Origin: Alistipes sp.
GTDB lineage: Bacteria > Bacteroidota > Bacteroidia > Bacteroidales > Rikenellaceae
DNA length: 40,908 nt
Reading direction: 5' to 3'
Assembly: GCA_017555695.1 (NCBI GenBank)
Contig: JAFZFX010000034.1
Span: forward strand, 1-40,908
The notes under the pieces were generated by a model. The model was given only the letters and a program-made list of their open reading frames with translations. It was not told where the DNA came from and made no database searches. The translations under genes and the position numbers were made by a program. Positions 23,465 to 32,449 of the stretch are shown in pieces (position 1 is the first letter of the stretch; the number at the start of each line of letters is the position of its first letter).

Positions 23465-25507
23465 ATGAGTAAAGATTTCAAGCGTTATCTTATCACCTCG
23501 GCTCTGCCTTATGCCAACGGCCCTGTACATATCGGCCACCTGGCGGGTGTTTATGTTCCATCCGACATCTACGCACGCTACCTGCGTCTGCGTGGCAAGG
23601 ATGTGATATCTGTGTGCGGTAGTGACGAGCACGGTGTACCTATCACCATCAAGGCTCGCAAGGAGGGTATCACTCCCCAGGATGTTGTCGATCGCTACCA
23701 CGCTATCATCAAGGATGCATTCCAGCGTCTGGGTATGTCGTTTGATATCTACTCACGCACATCTTCACCCACACACCGTGTTACGGCGTCAGACTTCTTC
23801 AAGAAGTTGTACGACGAGGGTAAGTTCATCGAGCAGACTTCAGAGCAGTACTACGACGAGGAGGCCAAGACATTCCTCGCCGACCGCTACATCGTAGGTA
23901 CTTGTCCCCGCTGCCAGAGCGAGGGTGCCTATGGCGACCAGTGCGAGAAGTGTGGTTCTACACTCTCACCCGACGAACTCATCAACCCCAAGTCGAAGCT
24001 CTCTGGTGCCGTGCCCGTCAAGAAGCCTACCACACACTGGTATCTGCCCCTTGACCAGTACGACCCATTCCTCCGCGAGTGGATCTTGGAGGGTCACAAG
24101 GAGTGGAAGTCTAATGTATATGGTCAGTGCAAGAGTTGGATTGACTCTGGTCTGCAGCCTCGTGCCGTAAGCCGCGACCTGGATTGGGGTATTCCCGTGC
24201 CGGTTGAGGGTGCCGAGGGTAAGGTGCTTTATGTATGGTTCGATGCCCCCATCGGCTATATCTCTGCTACTAAAGACCTTACACCCGACTGGGAGAAGTA
24301 TTGGAAGGACGAGGAGACCAAGATGGTACACTTCATCGGTAAGGACAACATCGTATTCCACTGTATCGTATTCCCCTCAATGTTGAAGGCTCACGGCGAC
24401 TATATCCTTCCCGAGAATGTCCCCGCTAACGAGTTCCTGAACCTCGAGGGTGACAAAATCTCTACATCGAAGAACTGGGCCGTATGGTTGCACGAGTATC
24501 TCGATGAGTTCCCCGGTAAGGAGGATGTTTTGCGTTATGTATTGTGCGCCAACGCTCCCGAGACCAAGGATAACGACTTCACCTGGAAAGATTTTCAGGC
24601 TCGCAACAACAATGAGTTGGTGGCTATCCTCGGTAACTTCGTGAACCGCGCTTTGGTGCTCACTAAGAAATACTATTCTGGGGCTGTTCCACAGCGTGGA
24701 GCGCTCACTGAGTATGATATTGCCACTATCGAGGAGTTAAGCCAAATTAAGGCCTCTTTAGAGTCAAATATCGAGTCTTACCGCTTCCGCGAGGCTTTGA
24801 AGGATGCAATGAACTTCGCCCGCATCGGTAACAAGTATTTGGCCGACACCGAGCCTTGGAAGGTTGTTAAGACCGACCCCGAGCGTGTGAAGACCATCTT
24901 GAACATCGCTCTGCAGATTACAGCTAACATCACTATCGCCATTGAGCCCTTTATGCCCTTCTCTGCGGCTAAGATTCTCTCGATGATGTCACTCGAGAAG
25001 TTGGGCTGGGATAACCTTGGCTCTATGGACTTGGTAGCCGAGGGTCACCTCATCGGCGAGCCTTCGCTCCTGTTCGAGAAGATCGAGGACGATGTAATAG
25101 AGGCACAGCTCAAGAAGTTGGCCGACATCAAGGCTGCCAACGCTGCTGCTGCCGCTGCCGAGCATGTGACCGAGCAGAAGGAGGAGTGTACATTCGACGA
25201 GTTCCAGAAGATGGATATTCGCGTATCTACAATCCTCGAGGCCGAGAAGGTTGCCAAGACAAAGAAGCTCTTGAAGCTCACCGTAGATACTGGTATCGAC
25301 AAGCGCACCATCGTGTCGGGCATCGCCGAGCACTTCACACCCGAGGAGCTCATTGGCCGTCAGGTGCTGGTGTTGGTGAACCTCGCACCTCGCGAGATGC
25401 GTGGTATCCTCTCGCAGGGTATGATTCTTATGGCCGAGGATGCATCGGGTAAGTTGGAGTTGCTCTCACCCGAGCATAAGACCAACAACGGTGCGATTGT
25501 AGGCTAA
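23465..25507 (+). CDS. metG: Methionyl-tRNA synthetase
   Basis: Charges tRNA-Met for initiation and elongation. The 680-residue protein is full length with the class I signatures HIGH (22-25, in [13 protein letters not shown]) and KMSKS in the form KISTSK (331-336). The zinc knuckle in the connective domain is CPRC...CEKC (Cys147, 150, 160, 163). An anticodon-binding helical domain follows, and a C-terminal EMAP/Trbp111-type tRNA-binding domain from about 575 ([20 protein letters not shown]). An alanine-rich linker (NAAAAAAEH) joins the two. Codon use shifts towards more T-ending codons than in the neighbours, which may reflect high expression. The leader upstream looks structured. Confidence 0.98.
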   Translation: MSKDFKRYLITSALPYANGPVHIGHLAGVYVPSDIYARYLRLRGKDVISVCGSDEHGVPITIKARKEGITPQDVVDRYHAIIKDAFQRLGMSFDIYSRTSSPTHRVTASDFFKKLYDEGKFIEQTSEQYYDEEAKTFLADRYIVGTCPRCQSEGAYGDQCEKCGSTLSPDELINPKSKLSGAVPVKKPTTHWYLPLDQYDPFLREWILEGHKEWKSNVYGQCKSWIDSGLQPRAVSRDLDWGIPVPVEGAEGKVLYVWFDAPIGYISATKDLTPDWEKYWKDEETKMVHFIGKDNIVFHCIVFPSMLKAHGDYILPENVPANEFLNLEGDKISTSKNWAVWLHEYLDEFPGKEDVLRYVLCANAPETKDNDFTWKDFQARNNNELVAILGNFVNRALVLTKKYYSGAVPQRGALTEYDIATIEELSQIKASLESNIESYRFREALKDAMNFARIGNKYLADTEPWKVVKTDPERVKTILNIALQITANITIAIEPFMPFSAAKILSMMSLEKLGWDNLGSMDLVAEGHLIGEPSLLFEKIEDDVIEAQLKKLADIKAANAAAAAAEHVTEQKEECTFDEFQKMDIRVSTILEAEKVAKTKKLLKLTVDTGIDKRTIVSGIAEHFTPEELIGRQVLVLVNLAPREMRGILSQGMILMAEDASGKLELLSPEHKTNNGAIVG

Positions 25508-25527
25508 AGAGAGAAAATAATTAAGGT

Positions 25528-25616
25528 GTCATTGCGAGAGCCGTTAGGCTCGTGGCAATCTCCTACAGAACGGAAGCGAGGAGATTCCCACAGTCGCTAT
25601 ACTCCTTCGGAATGAC
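25528..25616 (+). repeat. Family A repeat copy 9 (short form)
   Basis: GTCATTGCGAGAGCC with GGCTC on the left, CAGTCGCTATACTCC on the right, ending CGGAATGAC. It lies 20 nt after the metG stop. Confidence 0.8.
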
Positions 25617-25644
25617 ACTTTAATAATAAAAATTTAATAAAATA

Positions 25645-26214
25645 ATGAAAGTCAAGTATTTAGCAATACTTTTATTGCTTACATCCATCTTTACTTTCTC
25701 TTCTTGTCAGAAGGAAGAGGAGCCTGTGAATGTGATTGAGAATGGCGTCAGATCGGTACATACATTTATCGTGTCGCCCGACATCCTCGACTTGATGGAT
25801 ATCACACTCACCTGGCTGGACTTCGACGGCATCATCAAGACCGACACGCTGAAGAGCTGCAAGTGGGAGAAGGAGATTGAGACGGGCACGATACCCAACT
25901 CTACGGGTGTTGTGATTCGTGCCAAGCGCAACGATGTGGAGATACGCACCGACCGCACATACGACATTGCTATGTTGTATAACTTCTCGGCTGTGCGACT
26001 CTTCTCGAATGGCGTGGGTAAGGCACTCACTACCGGCCGTCCCATTCCCGAGTTCCGCCTTATGGAGATGGATATTCACAAGAAGTTTACCGAGCGTTGC
26101 TTGGGTCGCCTGCCCGAGGTTGTCTCTTGCTTCAACCACTTCGATGGTTTTGGCTACGCAGTATATCACACGCCCGAGATTTCGTACGACGACTACTTCG
26201 AAGATTTTGATTAA
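25645..26214 (+). CDS. Small lipoprotein, paralogue 1
   Basis: A 189-residue lipoprotein. The signal ends FSSC (lipid-bearing Cys21), followed by QKEEEP, an acidic surface-export-like motif. The first 70 mature residues align with those of the lipoprotein at 26514 (SVHTFIVSPDILDLMDITLTW against SVTHKFNVSEDLLNFAFVHATF, then LKSCKWEKEIETGTIP against ISRPNWQHQFLVEEFP), so the two are diverged tandem paralogues. The C-terminal parts are unlike: here there is a CFNHFDGFGYAVYHT stretch and an acidic end. The stop codon TAA is also the start of a family C repeat. No known family or function is recognised. Confidence 0.75.
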   Translation: MKVKYLAILLLLTSIFTFSSCQKEEEPVNVIENGVRSVHTFIVSPDILDLMDITLTWLDFDGIIKTDTLKSCKWEKEIETGTIPNSTGVVIRAKRNDVEIRTDRTYDIAMLYNFSAVRLFSNGVGKALTTGRPIPEFRLMEMDIHKKFTERCLGRLPEVVSCFNHFDGFGYAVYHTPEISYDDYFEDFD

Positions 26215-26274
26215 GTGAGGGAACTACTCTTGCTAATGGAAAGTGTCCCACAACAAGAAAGTGTCCCACAACTG
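26211..26274 (+). repeat. Family C repeat copy 6 with duplicated tail
   Basis: Starts ATTAAGTGAGG within the stop region of the upstream lipoprotein. The tail unit AGTGTCCCACAACAAGAA is followed by AGTGTCCCACAACTGGAA, a tandem duplication of 18 nt. Confidence 0.8.
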
Positions 26275-26298
26275 GAAATTCAAAATTGACTCTTTTTT

Positions 26299-26468
26299 GT
26301 CATTACGAAGGAGCGTAGCGACTGTGGGAACACTGCGATTAAGCGAGGGCAGAATCAAACTTGTTTGAATTATGCCGAGCAGGAGCAGGGAAAAGACACG
26401 AAGTGGATTAATCTCCTACTTTACAAAGTGAGATTGCCGCGTCGGAGTAAACTCCTCCTCGCAATGAC
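26299..26468 (-). repeat. Family A repeat copy 10 (long form)
   Basis: An inverted long form with the conserved 88-nt core. Its right-hand hairpin is GGAGT/ACTCC where other copies have GGACT/AGTCC, a compensated base-pair change. Confidence 0.85.
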
Positions 26469-26513
26469 AGAAATAAAAAGAAAACTAAAGAAAACCTTAA
26501 AATACTGACGATT

Positions 26514-27044
26514 ATGAAGACTCTTGTAAAATTGTTTTTGTGCGCAATGGTGCTTGTTGGAGGTATCTTTTTGACCTCTTGTAGCAAGGATGAGAAGGCT
26601 GAGATTGAGAGTGTGAGCGTCACTCACAAGTTCAATGTATCAGAGGATTTGCTCAATTTTGCATTTGTTCACGCTACCTTCACCGATGCTTCGGGTAAGA
26701 AGACCACCGAGCTTATCAGCCGTCCCAACTGGCAGCACCAGTTCTTGGTTGAGGAGTTCCCTACAACTGTAGAGATGTTGTATGAGTTCACCGAGGATAC
26801 CGACCCCAAGGATGATTACGAGCCTGGTGTGACATACTCGGCAATGGTTGTCGGCAGCTTCGCTGTTACGGGTAAGTACACCAACTCTTCGACTGGTGAT
26901 ATCTACAAAAAGGATTTCTATTTCAATAGCAAGCAGAAAGACATCTACGGTTTCATCCGTAATATTGTACCCATCAAGTTCCGCGCTGTTATCGATCGCA
27001 ACAGCAAGGGTGATGTGACTGTAAGCTACACAGAGATTGAGTAA
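26514..27044 (+). CDS. Small lipoprotein, paralogue 2
   Basis: A 176-residue lipoprotein. The signal ends FLTSC (lipid-bearing Cys23), then SKDEKAE, a good match to the acidic surface-export signal. The N-terminal half aligns with the lipoprotein at 25645. The C-terminal half (YSAMVVGSFAVTGKYTNSSTGD, then IVPIKFRAVIDRNSKGDVTVSY) looks like a beta sandwich with its own short repeats. Its separation from the sister gene by C and A repeats suggests each is transcribed alone. Function unknown. Confidence 0.75.
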   Translation: MKTLVKLFLCAMVLVGGIFLTSCSKDEKAEIESVSVTHKFNVSEDLLNFAFVHATFTDASGKKTTELISRPNWQHQFLVEEFPTTVEMLYEFTEDTDPKDDYEPGVTYSAMVVGSFAVTGKYTNSSTGDIYKKDFYFNSKQKDIYGFIRNIVPIKFRAVIDRNSKGDVTVSYTEIE

Positions 27045-27133
27045 ACACAATTTTTTGCGGGTTGTTCGTGTGGCCGCAGGGTTGCCGAGCGCCCGTATAT
27101 TTTTATAGGTTAGGTTATTATATTTATTTGGTT

Positions 27134-28147
27134 ATGAGTACTTTAGATTGGGGAAATATTGGTTTTGGCTACATTAAGACCAATATCAACGCTCGCGCCA
27201 ACTTCAAGGACGGAGAGTGGAGCGAGTTGCAGTTTACCGATAGCGAGTATATTAATATGCATATCTCGACCACCTGCTTGCACTATGGCTTGCAGTGCTT
27301 CGAGGGTCTCAAGGCCTTCCGTGGCGTCGATGGCAAGGTGCGTCTTTTCCGTGTTGAGGAGAACGCCAAGCGTATGCAGGCCTCGGCCCGCAAGCTCTGC
27401 CTTCCCGAGCCTTCGGTTGAGATGTTCACCAAGGCTTGTGTAGAGGTGGTTAAGCAGAATATAGATTTCGTGCCCCCCTACGAGTCTGGTGCGTCGCTCT
27501 ATCTGCGTCCGCTGCTGTTGGGTACCAAGATAGATTTGGGTGTAAAGGCTTCGAAGGAGGCTATGTTCCTGGTCTTCTGTTCACCCGTCGGCCCCTACTT
27601 CAAGGGCGGTATGACCCCTATCAAAGTTGTTATCGACCGTATCCAGGACCGCGCTGCTCCACGTGGAACAGGTGATGTTAAGGCGGGTGGAAACTACGCT
27701 TCGAGCATTCTCTCGGGCGAGAAGGCGCACACGATGGGCTACGCCAATGTGATGTATCTCGATGCCGCCGAGCATAAATATATCGAGGAGTGTGGCGCTG
27801 CCAACTTCTTTGGTATTAAGGATGGTACCTATGTAACACCTAAGTCGCCCTCGATTCTGCCTTCGATTACCAATAAGAGTTTGCGTCAGTTGGCGGAGGA
27901 TATGGGTCTGAAGATTGAGCAGCGACCCGTCGCTGTGACCGAGTTAGGTGAGTTTAGCGAGGCAGGCGCCTGCGGAACAGCGGCCGTCATCTCCCCTATC
28001 GAGTCTATTTACGACCTCGACACCAACGAACTCGTCACCTACGGCAAGGAGGTCGGCCCCATCTGCAAGGCTCTTTACGATGGTCTTCGCGACATCCAAT
28101 ATGGTCGCACTGAAGATAAATACGGCTGGATAATAGTTGTCGAGTAA
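27134..28147 (+). CDS. ilvE: Branched-chain amino acid aminotransferase
   Basis: PLP-dependent transamination between Leu, Ile, Val and 2-oxoglutarate. The 337-residue protein is a fold-type IV aminotransferase of the longer BCAT group. Lys183 in GDVKAGGNYASS corresponds to the Schiff-base lysine (Lys159 of E. coli IlvE). CLHYGLQCFEGLKAFRG near 48-64, YLRPLLLGT, and EECGAANFFGIKDG are the other family stretches. I chose ATG at 27134: MSTLDWGNIGFGY is the normal start of this group, and the in-frame extension to 27062 reads like non-coding leader. A strong terminator follows the gene. Confidence 0.95.
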   Translation: MSTLDWGNIGFGYIKTNINARANFKDGEWSELQFTDSEYINMHISTTCLHYGLQCFEGLKAFRGVDGKVRLFRVEENAKRMQASARKLCLPEPSVEMFTKACVEVVKQNIDFVPPYESGASLYLRPLLLGTKIDLGVKASKEAMFLVFCSPVGPYFKGGMTPIKVVIDRIQDRAAPRGTGDVKAGGNYASSILSGEKAHTMGYANVMYLDAAEHKYIEECGAANFFGIKDGTYVTPKSPSILPSITNKSLRQLAEDMGLKIEQRPVAVTELGEFSEAGACGTAAVISPIESIYDLDTNELVTYGKEVGPICKALYDGLRDIQYGRTEDKYGWIIVVE

Positions 28148-28167
28148 AGAATATATATAGTATAAAT

Positions 28168-28200
28168 AAAAGCCTACTAAATTTTTTAGTAGGCTTTTTT
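28168..28200 (+). terminator. Intrinsic terminator after ilvE
   Basis: AAAAGCCTACTAAA (28168-28181) pairs with TTTAGTAGGCTTTT (28185-28198), a 14-bp stem with a very short loop, followed by T residues. Confidence 0.9.
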
Positions 28201-28240
28201 ATTAGTAGTTGTTATATTATAATCTTATATATTTAATAAG

Positions 28241-28380
28241 ATTCCTCCTCTAACTTAGAGGAGGTGGCGCTACCAATAGGTAGCGACGGAGGAGTCTGTT
28301 TGTTGGTAGAATATATTTAAGTTAAAAGAACACACTCCCTCCCACTTCGGGTACTCCCTCTAACCTAGAGGGAGAATTTT
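28241..28380 (+). repeat. Family B repeat copy 7 with swapped inner hairpin
   Basis: The same order of hairpins as copy 1, but the inner stem is GCTACC/GGTAGC. The middle spacer is shorter. It is followed directly by family A. Confidence 0.85.
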
Positions 28381-28389
28381 TATTTATCT

Positions 28390-28478
28390 GTCATTACGAG
28401 GAGGACTTAAAGTCCGACGCGGTAATCTCATCTTGTAATGTAGGAGATTACCACGAGCCTAACGGCTCTCGTAATGAC
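28390..28478 (+). repeat. Family A repeat copy 11 (short form)
   Basis: GTCATTACGAGG with GGACT/AGTCC on the left, GAGCC/GGCTC on the right, ending CTCGTAATGAC. It lies between the convergent ilvE and mnmG genes. Confidence 0.85.
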
Positions 28479-28528
28479 AAAAAGGTAATTTTTAATTTTG
28501 AATTCAAAAAAGTTCCACGGGGAACATT

Positions 28529-30439
28529 TTATCTTCCGAATTTTATTAGCATCACATTTATGTCGGCGGGGCTGACACCAGGAATACGCGAAGCCTGCCC
28601 TATCGTCACGGGTCTGATTTTGTTCAATTTTTGGCGAGCCTCAATCGTCAGCGCGTTCATCTGCGTGAAGTCGAAGTCGGCAGGAATAGCGATATTTTCC
28701 AGTCGGCGCAACTTCTCGGCCAACAATTTCTCGCGCTCGATGTAACCTTTGTACTTTATTTGTATCTCGGCCTGTTCGATAATCTCGCGAGTTATACCCT
28801 GCAGCTCGACAAAACGCTTCACCTTCGGCAACTCCTCGGCCAGCTCCAAAAACGAAATTTCGTTGCGTGCAACTATCGCATAAAGCTTTCTACCCTGCGA
28901 AATTGGCTCAAAATTGTTGCGTTTCAAATAGCCCTCAATTTCCGATATTTTGACACTCTGTTCAGTGGCGAAGGAAATAAGCGATTCTACGAGCGATTTT
29001 TTTTCGACGAATTTTTCCCAATTTTCACCCTTTACGAGTCCAATTTCGTGTCCAATCGGAGTGAGTCGCAAATCGGCATTATCCTGACGGAGCAGAATTC
29101 TGTACTCGGCACGCGAGGTGAACATACGATACGGCTCGTCAACACCCTTTGTCACCAGGTCATCAATCAGCACACCTATGTATGCTTGGTCGCGCTGCAA
29201 GACGATAGCCTCCTGGCCACGCATCTTGCGTACGGCATTTATTCCCGCCATCAATCCCTGCGCGGCCGCCTCCTCATAACCTGTCGTACCATTTATCTGA
29301 CCCGCGAAGAAGAGGTTTTCCACCAACTTGGTCTCCATCGAGTGCTTGAGCTGTGTCGGCGGGAAGTAGTCATACTCTATCGCGTAGCCTGGGCGGTAGA
29401 TGTGTACACTCTCCATACCCTTAATCTGTCGCAATGCCGTGAGCTGTATCTCCTGCGGCAGTGACGACGAGAAACCGTTGATGTAGTACTCGTTGGTGTC
29501 CCAACCCTCGGGCTCGAGGAATAGCTGGTGCTGCTCCTTGTCGGCGAAGGTGCGTAACTTATCCTCGATGCTCGGACAGTAGCGCGGGCCGATGCCGTGA
29601 ATGGTGCCATTGAAGAGTGGCGAGCGGTCGAAACCTTCGCGCAAAGTGGAGTGAACATCCACCGAAGTATAGACCAAATAACACGGTTTTTGCTCCTTAA
29701 CCGCTTGTGTATCAGTTGAAAACGAGAATTTAGAAGGCTCCTCATCACCCTCCTGCATCTCCATCTGCGAGAAATCTATCGTGCGGCCGTCGATGCGTGC
29801 GGGCGTACCCGTTTTCATTCGTCCAGCCTCGAAACCCTGCTCTATGAGCGACTCGGTGATACCCAGCGCGGCGCTGTCGCCTGCACGACCACCCTCGGCA
29901 CTGCACTCGCCGCAGTGCATCAATCCACCGAGGAATGTTCCCGCGGTGAGAACTATGGCCTTGGCGTTGAATTCTACGCCCATTTTAGTGCGTAAACCTA
30001 CCACGCGGCTCTTACCCTCCGCAGTGGCCTCATAACGCAAATTTACGGCCGTATCTTGCCAAATAAAGAGGTTGGGTGTATTCTCCAACTCACGACGCCA
30101 CAGACGCGAAAAAAGCTCCTTGTCGCACTGCGCACGGGGGCTCCACATAGCGGCTCCCTTCGAGCGGTTGAGCATACGGAACTGTATGGTAGATTTATCG
30201 GTGATGACAGCCATACGACCTCCCAGCGCATCAATCTCGCGCACAATCTGACCCTTTGCCACGCCACCCACTGCGGGGTTGCACGACATCGAGGCCAACT
30301 TGGTCATATCCATCGTCAGCAGCAGTGTCTTCGCCCCAAGGCGTGCCGCCGCCGATGCCGCCTCGCAACCTGCGTGACCGCCTCCGACAACTATGACATC
30401 GTATTCGTAGAGATTACTATTTGATTGATTAGCAGCCAT
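28529..30439 (-). CDS. mnmG: tRNA U34 carboxymethylaminomethyl-modifying enzyme MnmG
   Basis: With MnmE, MnmG adds the cmnm5 group to wobble uridine of several tRNAs, using FAD and methylene-tetrahydrofolate. The 636-residue protein has the normal length: FAD dinucleotide loop VGGGHAGCEAA (18-28), SCNPAVGGVAKGQIVREIDALGG (53 onward), the ALTAGTFLGG-type stretch, and the PGYAIEYDYFPPTQL and INGTTGYEEAAAQG signatures. The C-terminal helical domain with TSRAEYR is present. It starts 3 nt after ybeY, so the two are translated from one mRNA. It is the last gene of the minus-strand cluster. Confidence 0.97.
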   Translation of the reverse strand: MAANQSNSNLYEYDVIVVGGGHAGCEAASAAARLGAKTLLLTMDMTKLASMSCNPAVGGVAKGQIVREIDALGGRMAVITDKSTIQFRMLNRSKGAAMWSPRAQCDKELFSRLWRRELENTPNLFIWQDTAVNLRYEATAEGKSRVVGLRTKMGVEFNAKAIVLTAGTFLGGLMHCGECSAEGGRAGDSAALGITESLIEQGFEAGRMKTGTPARIDGRTIDFSQMEMQEGDEEPSKFSFSTDTQAVKEQKPCYLVYTSVDVHSTLREGFDRSPLFNGTIHGIGPRYCPSIEDKLRTFADKEQHQLFLEPEGWDTNEYYINGFSSSLPQEIQLTALRQIKGMESVHIYRPGYAIEYDYFPPTQLKHSMETKLVENLFFAGQINGTTGYEEAAAQGLMAGINAVRKMRGQEAIVLQRDQAYIGVLIDDLVTKGVDEPYRMFTSRAEYRILLRQDNADLRLTPIGHEIGLVKGENWEKFVEKKSLVESLISFATEQSVKISEIEGYLKRNNFEPISQGRKLYAIVARNEISFLELAEELPKVKRFVELQGITREIIEQAEIQIKYKGYIEREKLLAEKLRRLENIAIPADFDFTQMNALTIEARQKLNKIRPVTIGQASRIPGVSPADINVMLIKFGR

Positions 30440-30442
30440 TTG

Positions 30443-30880
30443 TTACTCTTGTTGCTCGTCGTAAAACTTTGCCAGATACTTATCCTCCTTCTTGTGCATC
30501 TGCTTCTCGTCGCGGGGCGACTTGTCCTTCTGACCACACAGGTGCAGCAGGCCGTGTACCACCACACGACGCATCTCCTGCAGAGGCGTAGCGCCGTAGA
30601 TGCGGGCGTTATCCTTGACTGTATCCACATCGATGAATATGTCGCCGCTGACGATCTTCTCCACCTTCAGGTCGCTATAATCAAAAGTGATGATGTCGGT
30701 GAAGTAGTCGTGACCGATGAAGTCGATGTTCATCTTGCGGTGTACCTGCGACGAGCAGAATATATAGTTTATATCGCCCACGCTGTAGCCCTCCTCTGCG
30801 GCCACACGCCTGAGCCACTTGGTCGTCAGTCGCTTCTCGGGCAGACGATATGTGCAATCATCGTTGTAGTATCTAACCAT
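30443..30880 (-). CDS. ybeY: Endoribonuclease YbeY
   Basis: A metal-dependent RNase that helps 16S rRNA 3'-end maturation and ribosome quality control. The 145-residue protein has the expected length, with the core VNVVFC-like strand replaced here by INYIFCSSQVHRKMN and the metal motif HGLLHLCGQKD. The first two ligands are His109 and His113, but the third position, His in E. coli (HGxLHxxGYDH), is Asp119. I recall this D version as common in Bacteroidetes, so it is probably still active. It is followed after 3 nt by mnmG and preceded by a family C repeat. Confidence 0.92.
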   Translation of the reverse strand: MVRYYNDDCTYRLPEKRLTTKWLRRVAAEEGYSVGDINYIFCSSQVHRKMNIDFIGHDYFTDIITFDYSDLKVEKIVSGDIFIDVDTVKDNARIYGATPLQEMRRVVVHGLLHLCGQKDKSPRDEKQMHKKEDKYLAKFYDEQQE

Positions 30881-30897
30881 ACCTTTCTAATTTTTTC

Positions 30898-30963
30898 ATT
30901 AATTGAGGGGGCTCCTCTTGCTGATGGAGGGTGTCCCACCGCCGGAATTTGTCCCACCGCCGG
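30898..30963 (+). repeat. Family C repeat copy 7 with duplicated tail
   Basis: The start is ATTAATTGAGGGGGCTCC. The tail TGTCCCACCGCCGGAATT is repeated at once as TGTCCCACCGCCGGAAAA. It lies between envC-like and ybeY. Confidence 0.75.
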
Positions 30964-30989
30964 AAAATACAATACCTCCTTCGCCCTTG

Positions 30990-32168
30990 TTACTTCTTCT
31001 TGAAGCAGTCGGCGGCGCGCATAACCTCGCTGGCCTTGGGTGAGTAGATGCCGAATACCATCTTGTACTCGGGTTGCATCGTCGTCACATTCACTGCCGA
31101 GCCAATCTCGCCCAAACGGCCGTTTTTAGCCACTTTTTGCTCCTTCTGAACGCTTACCGTCTCGAGGTTGGCGTAGGATGTGATATACTCGCCGTGAGCC
31201 ACAAAAACATCGTATTTGTTGGTTATACGGTTGCGCTTAATCTCTACCACCTTACCCTCATAAATCGAGCGTACCGTGGCACCCTTCGCACCCACAATCT
31301 CGGCCATATTACCCTTGTACTTTCTCACCGTACCACCCTCGACAGGCAGGTTCAGGTTCGATGTCGTGCGCGAGAACGAAGCACCCGCAGTGTTACCCTT
31401 GGTGAGTTTGCGCAGGGCGTCGATGGCGGCATCGAGTCGTTGCTCGTTCTCCATCTTTTCGCGCAGTGCGGCCTTCTCCTTTGTCGATAGCTGATTCATA
31501 GCCTTCTGTGCCGACTTCACATCGCTCTGCAACTTCTTGCGCTGCTCCTCGGCCTTGCGCTGCACGGCGTCGAGGTTCTGACGGCGCTCGGCAAGTGACG
31601 ACTGCTGGTTGGCTATCACGGCATTCAGCGAGTCGATGCGCTCGATGCGCTTGGCACGCAACTCGGCCACAGCCTTGATATTGGCTATGCGTCGTGCCGC
31701 ATCGGTGAAACTCTCCGATGCCAAGAGGTATGTTACATAGTTGTTTTGCTGATAGTTACGATAAGCCTCGCGTACCATTTCGGCCAGGCGCTCGCTTTCG
31801 GTTTGCTGCTTTTCGCGTGTCACCACCAGCAGTGAGTCGTTCTGGCGTATGTTCTTTTCGATTGATGAAATCTCGTTTTCGGTGCGGTTGAGCAGCTGGT
31901 TACGCGAGTTTATCTGCTTGGTGATTGACTGCACGCGCTGCTGTGCCGTGGACTTATCCTGCTTGATGCTCTTGAGCTTCTTCTCGTCGGCCGCCACCTG
32001 CTGTTCCAGCTCCTCAATGATGCGCTTCTGCTCGGCGATGCGTGCCTTCTCCTCGGCCGACACACTCTCGCTCTTCTGCTTCTGGTTACTCTGCTGAGGA
32101 TATACGGGCACCGAGAGTGCGCTCAACACCCCCATCAACATAGCCAGTATGAAAACCTTTTTCAACAT
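30990..32168 (-). CDS. EnvC-like murein hydrolase activator (inactive LytM domain)
   Basis: A 392-residue periplasmic protein with signal peptide (about 1-25, ending VYPQQ), a long coiled coil (about 36-255, two helices rich in Glu, Gln, Lys and Arg) and a C-terminal LytM/M23 fold (about 285-385). The LytM part keeps AHGEYITSYANL but lacks the HxxxD pair (the site reads AEIVGAKGATVRS) and the closing HxH (reads YKMVFGIY). It therefore should not cut peptidoglycan and fits EnvC, which opens amidases during cell division. The partner amidase is not in the window. It lies downstream of the TPR gene, as is common in Bacteroidetes. Confidence 0.82.
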   Translation of the reverse strand: MLKKVFILAMLMGVLSALSVPVYPQQSNQKQKSESVSAEEKARIAEQKRIIEELEQQVAADEKKLKSIKQDKSTAQQRVQSITKQINSRNQLLNRTENEISSIEKNIRQNDSLLVVTREKQQTESERLAEMVREAYRNYQQNNYVTYLLASESFTDAARRIANIKAVAELRAKRIERIDSLNAVIANQQSSLAERRQNLDAVQRKAEEQRKKLQSDVKSAQKAMNQLSTKEKAALREKMENEQRLDAAIDALRKLTKGNTAGASFSRTTSNLNLPVEGGTVRKYKGNMAEIVGAKGATVRSIYEGKVVEIKRNRITNKYDVFVAHGEYITSYANLETVSVQKEQKVAKNGRLGEIGSAVNVTTMQPEYKMVFGIYSPKASEVMRAADCFKKK

Positions 32169-32233
32169 AAAATAACCCTTTTCTATTATCGTTTTAGCCT
32201 TTTTGTGCTATTTTATTAACTTTTTCTGCTATT

Positions 32234-32404
32234 GTCATTGCGAGGAGGACTAAAAGTCCGACGCGGCAATCTCATTTTGTAAAGTAGGAGATTAATCCAC
32301 TTCGTGTCTTTTCCCTGCTCCTGCTCGGCATAATTCAAACAAGTTTGATTCTGCCCTCGCTTAATCGCAGTGTTACCACAGTCGCTCCGCTCCTTCGTAA
32401 TGAC
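32234..32404 (+). repeat. Family A repeat copy 12 (long form)
   Basis: GTCATTGCGAGG with GGACT/AGTCC on the left, the 88-nt conserved core, and CAGTCGCTCCGCTCC on the right, ending CGTAATGAC. It lies between the TPR gene and the EnvC-like gene. Confidence 0.85.
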
Positions 32405-32449
32405 ATTTTTATTAACACTAATACTCAAAACCCAAAACCCAATTTTGAA

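Noticed and set aside
30443-30880. Loss of activity in YbeY because the third metal His is Asp
   Set aside because: As I recall, the Asp version is common in Bacteroidetes YbeY and Asp can bind the metal, so this is treated as lineage-typical.
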